Source: an uncultured delta proteobacterium (GTDB lineage Bacteria > Myxococcota_A > Bradymonadia > REDH01). Taken from it: 12,099 bases of DNA. This document shows positions 7,416-12,099 of this stretch, in pieces. Both the position numbers and the translations under genes were made by a program. The stretch is taken from contig CAIQPA010000392.1 in NCBI GenBank assembly GCA_903873545.1, positions 1 to 12,099 on the forward strand, read 5' to 3'. The stretch's first letter is position 1. Every line of letters begins with the position of its first letter. The notes beneath the pieces are model-generated. The model saw only the letters and a list, made by a program, of their open reading frames with translations. It had not been told where the DNA came from and ran no database searches.

Positions 7416-7651
7416 GCGGGGTCGGTCGGCGGCGGATCTGCCGGCGGTGTGGATGCCGTGCGGGGGAAGAGCAGGGCGGCAGTCTGGTAGACGGCGGTGG
7501 CTGCGACGGCGCTCCAGAGCATGAACTGGACGACGCTGCCGACGGAGCTGGAGTTGGGGTTGAAGCCGGCCTGCAGGCGGAGGAGGCCTGGGTGGCCATC
7601 GATGGCTGCGGCGAGTTCGTCGCGGCTGCGCTGTAGCGTCTGGTGAGCCAT
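7412..7651 (-). CDS. 79-aa single-TM peptide, possible substrate or partner of the SPASM enzyme
   Basis: Small protein of unrecognised family. An amphipathic charged N-terminus (MAHQTLQRSRDELAAAIDGH) leads to LRLQAGFNPNSSSVGS (25-39), a hydrophobic segment at about 40-62 containing FMLWSAVAATAVYQT, and a Pro/Thr/Asp tail (STPPADPPPTDPA). There is no cysteine and no cleavable signal peptide. The ATG at 7651-7649 is used because it lies 5 bases after the upstream stop and the frame has good GC3. The longer in-frame extension to 7861 would overlap the TPR gene and is Arg/Pro-rich shadow sequence. Its stop shares ATGA with the SPASM enzyme start. Short proteins coupled to SPASM enzymes are often their substrates, and the polar NPNSSSVGS stretch would be a candidate modified site. 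It could equally be a structural membrane subunit. Confidence 0.7.
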   Translation of the reverse strand: MAHQTLQRSRDELAAAIDGHPGLLRLQAGFNPNSSSVGSVVQFMLWSAVAATAVYQTAALLFPRTASTPPADPPPTDPA

Positions 7652-7656
7652 GGCGG

Positions 7657-8727
7657 TCAGAGTCCCATGAGGTGCTGCAGATCGGCTGCGTAGAACACGA
7701 GGTAGAGTGCCGCAAGCATGGTTGCGATGTGGAGCGTTGCTGCGGAAAAGCGCCACCGTCCGACGGGGGGACGGCGGGCGTCGGCGATGCGCAGGAGCAG
7801 GAGCAGGAGCGTGACGGCGAGGCCACCAGCGACGAAGGGGAGCAGGCGGCCATGCTCCCACGAATCGGCGAAGAGACCGGCGCCCGTGAAGGCGTAGAGC
7901 GGGAAGAGGAGGCTGGGGCGCCAGAAGCCGGCGGGGAGTTTCGCGGTTCGGCGCATCAGTGCGGCCGCGACGTGGAGCGCAGCGAGGAGCAGGGTGAGGA
8001 AGGAGGCGTAGAGGGCCAGGAGGCTGAAGAGGTGGTCGTTGGCCTCGTCGTGGAGGCGGGTCGCGACGGCCTCGTCGAACTGGTTTCCGCGGAGGGCGAG
8101 GGTGCCGTGGATGCGGGTGCGGGCATCGGCGCTGTCGCGGAAGGAGGTGCTGCTGCGGAGGAGGCCTGCGACGGTGGCGCGGGCCTGATCGGTTGTCAGG
8201 GTCTCGAGGTCGAGGAGGGCGTTGTAGGCGGCGCGGGCCTCAGCGGGGCGGCCGGCGCGGAGGGCTTCGTCGGCGAGCCAGAGCTGGAGGTCCTGCTGGA
8301 GTGCGGGTGCTTTGGCGCGGTCTGCGAGCGAGCGGACGCGGGTGGTGGTTTCGGGCAGGCCGAGTCGTGCGGCATTGGCTTTGGCCTCATCGAAGGCGGC
8401 GCGGAGGTCGGGCTCGGGCTCGCCTTGGAGGGCGCGGAGGTGCTGGCTCCGGAGGCGCGCGATGCGTGCGTTTCGGACGGAGGGGAAGCGGCTGGTGAGC
8501 TGTTCGTAGCGTTCGATGGCGCGGAGGCGGTCGCCCGCCTTGGCGGCGGCCTCGGCCTCGTCGAAGAGCCGCTTGGCCTCCTGCTCTGGCGGTAGCGCCG
8601 CTGCGACCGGCGCACCGCTGCCGGAGGCCTCTGCGCTGCCATCCTGCGCAGCCAAAACGGGTTGCGCGGATAGGAGCACAAGGGCAACCGCCGCTGCGGT
8701 GAGGAGAGCGGCGAAGCGGCTACCCAT
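7657..8727 (-). CDS. Signal-peptide TPR-like protein with a four-TM C-terminal domain
   Basis: 356-aa envelope protein, family not recognised. It has a signal peptide at 1-27 (ending PVLAAQ), a low-complexity Ala/Ser/Gly linker, and helical TPR-like repeats. One clear repeat is ppEQEAKRLFDEAEAAAKAGDRLRAIERYEQLTSRFP (47-82); another is likely around 147-175 (DEALRAGRPAEARAAYNALL). Four membrane segments follow at about 233-257, 271-287, 294-313 and 329-347. The layout suggests a periplasmic scaffold anchored to the inner membrane. It starts 8 bases after the porin stop and ends 5 bases before the small-peptide ATG, without a strong Shine-Dalgarno sequence, so it reads as the second gene of the porin operon. 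It may assemble the peptide and the small membrane proteins encoded downstream; this is inferred only from context. Confidence 0.8.
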   Translation of the reverse strand: MGSRFAALLTAAAVALVLLSAQPVLAAQDGSAEASGSGAPVAAALPPEQEAKRLFDEAEAAAKAGDRLRAIERYEQLTSRFPSVRNARIARLRSQHLRALQGEPEPDLRAAFDEAKANAARLGLPETTTRVRSLADRAKAPALQQDLQLWLADEALRAGRPAEARAAYNALLDLETLTTDQARATVAGLLRSSTSFRDSADARTRIHGTLALRGNQFDEAVATRLHDEANDHLFSLLALYASFLTLLLAALHVAAALMRRTAKLPAGFWRPSLLFPLYAFTGAGLFADSWEHGRLLPFVAGGLAVTLLLLLLRIADARRPPVGRWRFSAATLHIATMLAALYLVFYAADLQHLMGL

Positions 8728-8735
8728 GATTCACA

Positions 8736-9995
8736 TCAGTAGCGCCAGGTGAGCTGAAGTCCGGCCACATTGTTGTCCACGTCGCGGGCGATGTCGGAAG
8801 AGAGCTCCGATCCGGCCCAGCGCTCCGTCTCTGTACGTGTCGTGTAGTTCGCCTGCAACTTCAGATCGTGCTTGCGGATGTACCAGGTGGCACCAACGAC
8901 CAGGTTGTCGCGCGCCTGCTCGCCCCTGCTGTTGAAGGGGCCCGTACCAACGCTGCCCGGGATGAAGAAGCGATTGTTTGCTTTGTCGGCCTCGCTCTTG
9001 GGGTCATAGCTCTCGAAGCGGGCCGCGAGTTCAACCGCTTGGCCGTCTCCGGTCTCAGCCACGATGGCCGTGGCCTGCACAAGCCACCCAGCGCCAGTGT
9101 AGTCGAACGGGCTGTCCTCGCCGCCCGGGAAGTTGCGCTCGAGCTGGAAGCCCTCGGCATAGAGGCTGTAGCCGTTCCAGCGGGCCGTTAGGTCGGCGGC
9201 TGCACGCTGCTCATCGTAGTCGCCGTTGTCCCTACCGCGGGTTTCGGTCGCTGCGGCGATGCCTAGCTGCCACTCGAGGGTCCCCCGCTTGTCGGCGGCG
9301 CGGAGGTCCGATTCACCGAGTCCTCGGGTGAATCCCTGCGGTGCGAGCGCAAGACGGGCGGCGGTGAGGAAGTCGCTGTCGGCGTTGGCCGTCGCGGGAA
9401 GGTTGGTGGCGCTGTCGGTTGCTTCGCCGTTGTAGATGCCTGCGTCGAGGCGGAGCCACTGCGCGGGGAGGCTGCCGATCTCCGTGGCGTTCCAACCGAG
9501 GTTGGCACCGAACTGGCGCTTGGGGCCTGCGCCCGCGAGGTCAGCCTTGTCGATGAAGGCAATCTTGCTGTCGGACTGCAGGTCCTGGCCAGAGAAGGGG
9601 ACCTTGAAGCGGCCCACGGTCAGGTCGGCACCGGCAGGCAGCTTGAACTCGGCCTTGGCTTCCACGAGCGAGACCGCGCTCAGTGCCTCGAGCTCGATGC
9701 TGAACTTCTGGTTGGGGCCAACGGAGCGGGAGACCTGCAGGCGGGCGCGGGGCAGGAAGAAGCCATCGGGGGTGTGGGTGGTGGTGCAGTCACCGAGGTC
9801 TGCGGCCACATCGACATCAGCCACGTTGCTCGCCGAGAAGGAGCACGGGTCGTCCACGATGCGGATGCCGGGCTCGATGTAGCCGTCCACGGAGAAGCTG
9901 TTGCCGGCCTCATCCTTCATGAGCTCGGCCGCGGCCGCCGTGGACGAGGCGAAGAGGAGGGGGGAGAGCAGGAGGGCAAACGGGCGGGACTGCAT
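8736..9995 (-). CDS. Outer-membrane porin, OprO/OprP (phosphate-selective porin) type
   Basis: 419-aa predicted outer-membrane beta-barrel. A signal peptide (about 1-23, ending STAAAA) precedes the mature start. Features typical of the phosphate-selective porin O/P family are seen: GFFLPRARLQVS (78-89), VGRFKVPFSGQDLQSDS (127-143), alternating hydrophobic strands throughout and a C-terminal aromatic residue in LQLTWRY. Cys51 and Cys70 could form a loop disulfide. The start ATG (9995-9993) is set by GGAG at 10005-10002, 6 bases upstream; the open frame extends 11 codons further but adds nothing resembling a signal peptide. It is the first gene of the operon and lies 90 bases downstream of a PHO-box-like site, which agrees with a phosphate or polyphosphate uptake role. 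Selectivity cannot be read from the sequence, since OprO/P-like porins also pass other anions. Confidence 0.82.
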   Translation of the reverse strand: MQSRPFALLLSPLLFASSTAAAAELMKDEAGNSFSVDGYIEPGIRIVDDPCSFSASNVADVDVAADLGDCTTTHTPDGFFLPRARLQVSRSVGPNQKFSIELEALSAVSLVEAKAEFKLPAGADLTVGRFKVPFSGQDLQSDSKIAFIDKADLAGAGPKRQFGANLGWNATEIGSLPAQWLRLDAGIYNGEATDSATNLPATANADSDFLTAARLALAPQGFTRGLGESDLRAADKRGTLEWQLGIAAATETRGRDNGDYDEQRAAADLTARWNGYSLYAEGFQLERNFPGGEDSPFDYTGAGWLVQATAIVAETGDGQAVELAARFESYDPKSEADKANNRFFIPGSVGTGPFNSRGEQARDNLVVGATWYIRKHDLKLQANYTTRTETERWAGSELSSDIARDVDNNVAGLQLTWRY

Positions 9996-10001
9996 GATTG
10001 A

Positions 10002-10005
10002 CTCC
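10002..10005 (-). promoter_or_regulatory. Ribosome-binding site of the porin gene
   Basis: GGAG on the minus strand, 6 bases before the ATG at 9995. It decides between this ATG and the upstream in-frame ATG at 10028. Confidence 0.6.
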
Positions 10006-10019
10006 GAAGCAGTTCCGAT

Positions 10020-10038
10020 GTGACACAATGTGTGACAA
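10020..10038 (-). promoter_or_regulatory. Second pair of TGTCAC repeats in the porin leader
   Basis: On the minus strand the sequence reads TTGTCACACATTGTGTCAC, with two TGTCAC hexamers 12 bases apart. It could be a degenerate second PHO site, off by one from the 11-base period. The centre ACACAATGTGT (10024-10034 on plus) is also a small palindrome, so another dimeric regulator is possible. The location, about 25 bases before the porin ATG and probably within the transcript, would fit repression or a false hit. Confidence 0.3.
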
Positions 10039-10084
10039 CAGCGTGTCGATTCTTCGGGTTTCGCGCCCGTTCGTTATCTTTTGT

Positions 10085-10102
10085 GTGACAATATGGTGAC
10101 AA
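10085..10102 (-). promoter_or_regulatory. PHO-box-like site upstream of the porin operon
   Basis: Read on the minus strand the site is TTGTCACCATATTGTCAC: two identical heptamers TTGTCAC separated by four A/T-rich bases, giving the 11-base period of PhoB-binding tandem half sites ((C/T)TGTCA(T/C)-N4-(C/T)TGTCA(T/C)). The second half site is the same heptamer as in the E. coli phoA PHO box. A weak -10 candidate, GATAAC, sits at 10078-10073, closer to the box than in phoA; a start of transcription around 10066 would leave a leader of roughly 70 bases. The orientation points to the porin gene, consistent with that gene's family. This is the clearest regulatory site in the window. Confidence 0.65.
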
Positions 10103-10157
10103 TGTCCAGATAAACGACCGAGGCCGCCCAGAACGAAGGGAACTCGTTGAACAGCAC

Positions 10158-10501
10158 ATGACGCGGGATCGGACAGATTTTGCTCGGTGGGTGCTTGGTG
10201 CTGGCTGTTCGTCGGATGTGAAGAAGACCGAGCTAGCCGAAGAGACCGGTTCGGGTTCAGGTGACACATCCATCGACAGCGGGTCGGGCGACGACAAATC
10301 CGAGGGCTCGGGCGACGACAAAACCGAGGGCTCGGGCTCGGGAGCAGTCGTTGACCCGACGGGCTGCGAACCGACCGCAGCGCTCGCAAACCCCTAAAGA
10401 CCTCCTCGCGTAGCTACCTGGTGACGCAGCCTGCGGGCATCACCGACATTCGCGCGACCTGTGGCGTGGCGGGTGGCCCCCGCGCCGTTGGAGGTGAGTG
10501 A
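10158..10501 (+). pseudogene. Small Ser/Gly/Asp-rich lipoprotein-like frame, apparently frameshifted
   Basis: The frame 10158-10397 encodes 79 aa: a short N-terminus with a lipobox-like VLGAGCSSD (Cys17), then a linker rich in Gly, Ser, Asp and Glu with two 24-base tandem repeats (SGDDKSEG and SGDDKTEG). It stops at TAA right after a CCCC run (10391-10394). One extra C there would continue the reading as LKTSSRSYLVTQPAGITDIRATCGVAGG and onward to a TGA at 10499-10501, with GC-rich third positions. The linker type is common in deltaproteobacterial lipoproteins. The ATG has no well-spaced ribosome-binding site and the signal sequence is too short, so the gene is probably decayed. Alternatives are a sequencing error in the C run or chance coding. 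No function is assigned. Confidence 0.35.
10284..10331 (+). repeat. Two 24-base tandem repeats in the Ser/Gly linker
   Basis: Units at 10284-10307 and 10308-10331 share TCGGGCGACGACAAA, then differ at one base (T or A) before CCGAGGGC. They encode SGDDKSEG and SGDDKTEG, and the length keeps frame. Confidence 0.7.
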
Positions 10502-10597
10502 TTGCCATCACCCTGGGTGCGGTCGACACTCCGCCGTGCAGGGAGTAGGGAGTGGCTCCGGCGACAGGCGGCTGGTCGTATCTGGAGTGTGGCTGCG

Positions 10598-12099
10598 ATG
10601 GGTTCTACGGTGAAGCGAACGCCCTCTCTGCTGGCGGCTGTGGATTTGGGATCCAACAGCTTCCACATGGTCATCGCCCGTGAGGTGCGCGGCGAACTGC
10701 AGGTGGTGGACCGGCTCAAGGAGCGGGTGCAGCTGGCGGCTGGTCTGACCGAGGAGGGGGTGCTGGACGAGGCCTCGCAGGAGCGGGCCTTTGCAACGCT
10801 GGAGCGGTTCGGCCAGCGGCTTCGTGGCGTGGCGCCCGAACGGATTCGGGCGGTAGGGACGAGCGCGCTGCGGCAGGCGCGCAACGCACGGACCTTCTTG
10901 CGCGAGGCGGAGGAGCGACTGGGCCACCGTATCGAGATTGTTTCGGGGCAGGAGGAGGCGCGGCTCATTCACGCCGGCGTGGCCCACACGATTGCGTCGA
11001 GCCGCACCCGCCACCTGGTCATCGACATCGGCGGCGGCAGCACCGAGTGCATCGTTGGTCGGGGCTTTGAGGCGGAGCTGTGTGAGAGCATCTCGATGGG
11101 CTGCGTGAGCTTCTCGCTCCGCTTCTTCGGCGATGGTGAGCTGAGCGCGGGCCGCTTCGATAAGGCTGTGCTGGCAGCAAAGCGAGAGATGCTGGCGGCG
11201 CGTCACCGGCTGCTGGAGCAGGGCTGGCGGAGCGAGGTTGGCTCGTCGGGCAGCATCGGTGCCATCGACGAGGTGGTGCGTGCCAACGGTTGGGCCACGA
11301 GCGGTATTACGCTGGCCTCGCTGCAGAAGGTGCGGGCTGCGCTCGAGGCGGCCGGCCGCACCGACAGGCTCTCGATGAAGGGGCTCAAGAGCGACCGGCA
11401 CCCGATTTTTGCCGGCGGCGTTGCCATCCTCATCGCGCTCTTCGAATCGCTCGGCATCAAGCGGCTGCAGTACACGCAGGCGGCGATGCGCGAGGGGCTG
11501 CTCTACGAGCAGATGGGGCGGTTGCGGCACGACGACATCCGCGACTTCACCATCCGGCGCATGAGCGAGCAGTGTCATGTGGACGAGGTGCAGGCGGGGC
11601 GGGTGGAGGTGCTCGCAGGCTTCCTGCGGGATCAGCTGGAGGGCGCCTGGTCGCTCGAGGGCGAGGAGGCCTCGGAGCTGCTGGCCTGGTCGGCTCGTCT
11701 GCACGAGGTGGGGCTCTCCATCAGCCATTCGGGTTACCACAAGCATGGTGGTTACCTGGTGGAGCACTCCGAGATGCCGGGCTTCTCGCGCGACGAGCAG
11801 GGGGCGCTTGCGCAGCTGATCCGTTCGCACCGGAAGTCGCTGGCCGACAAGAGCTTCGAGGCGCATAGCCGCGAAGAGGCGGAGCTGCTCCGGCGTCTCT
11901 CCGTGCTGCTCCGGTTGGCGGTGCTCTTGCATCGCGAGCGGGCGGAGGAGCCGGTGGTGCTGGCGGGTGCGCGGGCCCGGGGCAAGACGCTGACGCTGAC
12001 CTTCCAAGCAGGCTGGCTCGCTGCCCATCCGCTGACGCTGGCCGACCTGGAGGGCGAGCGCGAAGAGCTGCGCGCGATCGGCGTGAAGTTGGTCTTTAC
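10598..12099 (+). CDS. ppx: Exopolyphosphatase Ppx, C-terminus cut by the window edge
   Basis: 500 codons are present with no stop; E. coli Ppx has 513 residues, so only the end is missing. It hydrolyses terminal phosphate from inorganic polyphosphate. The N-terminal ASKHA fold shows AVDLGSNSFHMVIAR (14-28), GTSALRQA (87-94), SGQEEARLI with the catalytic Glu region (116-124; Glu119/Glu120), DIGGGSTE (143-150, phosphate/nucleotide loop) and MGCVSF (167-172). The C-terminal HD-like domain includes ARLHEVGLSISHSGYHKH (366-383), with HE where canonical HD proteins have HD, as in E. coli Ppx. The extended length and this domain favour Ppx over short Ppx/GppA forms; GppA remains a lesser alternative. 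GGAG at 10584-10587 is 10 bases before the ATG; an in-frame GTG at 10589 is too close to it. It is transcribed divergently from the porin operon. No ppk is in the window. Confidence 0.92.
   Translation, partial: MGSTVKRTPSLLAAVDLGSNSFHMVIAREVRGELQVVDRLKERVQLAAGLTEEGVLDEASQERAFATLERFGQRLRGVAPERIRAVGTSALRQARNARTFLREAEERLGHRIEIVSGQEEARLIHAGVAHTIASSRTRHLVIDIGGGSTECIVGRGFEAELCESISMGCVSFSLRFFGDGELSAGRFDKAVLAAKREMLAARHRLLEQGWRSEVGSSGSIGAIDEVVRANGWATSGITLASLQKVRAALEAAGRTDRLSMKGLKSDRHPIFAGGVAILIALFESLGIKRLQYTQAAMREGLLYEQMGRLRHDDIRDFTIRRMSEQCHVDEVQAGRVEVLAGFLRDQLEGAWSLEGEEASELLAWSARLHEVGLSISHSGYHKHGGYLVEHSEMPGFSRDEQGALAQLIRSHRKSLADKSFEAHSREEAELLRRLSVLLRLAVLLHRERAEEPVVLAGARARGKTLTLTFQAGWLAAHPLTLADLEGEREELRAIGVKLVF

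Noticed and set aside
6216..7490. 424-codon Gly/Glu/Ala-rich open frame on the plus strand
   Set aside because: Antisense to the SPASM radical SAM gene, whose ten motif cysteines fall in the minus-strand frame; the plus frame is low-complexity shadow.
7672..8595. 307-codon plus-strand open frame
   Set aside because: Antisense to the TPR/four-TM gene; composition is Gly/Glu/Ala-rich with no recognisable domain.
10508..12028. 506-codon minus-strand open frame
   Set aside because: Antisense to ppx, which shows all Ppx/GppA motifs on plus; the minus translation is His/Arg/Leu-rich shadow.
1..12099. CRISPR array, tRNA, rRNA, insertion sequence or attachment site
   Set aside because: No regularly spaced repeats, tRNA-like cloverleaf, rRNA segment, transposase or terminal inverted repeats were seen on reading either strand; composition is even throughout.

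Overview
The window looks like chromosome from a GC-rich, diderm, probably deltaproteobacterial (Myxococcota-like) organism. The main clue is a pair of tandem DUF2330 secreted proteins. Each ends in a Cys-containing, single-membrane-segment, Arg-cluster tail of the MYXO-CTERM type. The Mog and Ppx proteins are close to the classical proteobacterial forms, as far as can be judged from remembered E. coli sequences, so the phylum assignment is an inference.

Layout: (i) positions 1-57 carry the start of a minus-strand gene that leaves the window. A 418-base divergent intergenic region follows, with a 7-4-7 direct repeat (GTTTCAC) and an inverted repeat. (ii) 476-1153, plus: an exported SLT-type lytic transglycosylase homologue, followed by a perfect 8-bp hairpin. 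(iii) 1461-3233 and 3239-4939, plus: two DUF2330 paralogues 5 bases apart. (iv) 4936-9995, minus: a compact seven-gene run, read in the order porin, TPR/four-TM protein, 79-aa single-TM peptide, radical SAM/SPASM enzyme, 105-aa membrane protein, 150-aa His-bearing membrane protein, mog. Junctions are gaps of 8 and 5 bases and overlaps of 4 (ATGA), 8, 4 (ATGA) and 4 (GTGA), which is strong evidence for one coupled operon. (v) 9996-10597: a regulatory region holding a near-consensus PHO box directed at the porin operon and a small, apparently frameshifted lipoprotein-like reading frame. (vi) 10598 to the right edge, plus: exopolyphosphatase Ppx, missing only its end.

The most interesting element is the seven-gene operon. 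Its first gene encodes an OprO/OprP-like (phosphate-selective type) porin and is preceded by a PHO-box-like sequence (TTGTCACCATATTGTCAC, read on the minus strand). Ppx is encoded divergently. The context therefore suggests phosphate-starvation control. The cassette inside the operon is not one I recognise: a SPASM peptide-modifying-type enzyme translationally coupled to a short membrane peptide, with a TPR membrane protein, two small membrane proteins and the molybdopterin adenylyltransferase Mog. A working hypothesis is that the radical SAM enzyme modifies the peptide and that the membrane proteins form a complex with it, possibly with redox or Mo-enzyme involvement. Only the gene order, overlaps and enzyme motifs are directly seen; the function is inference.
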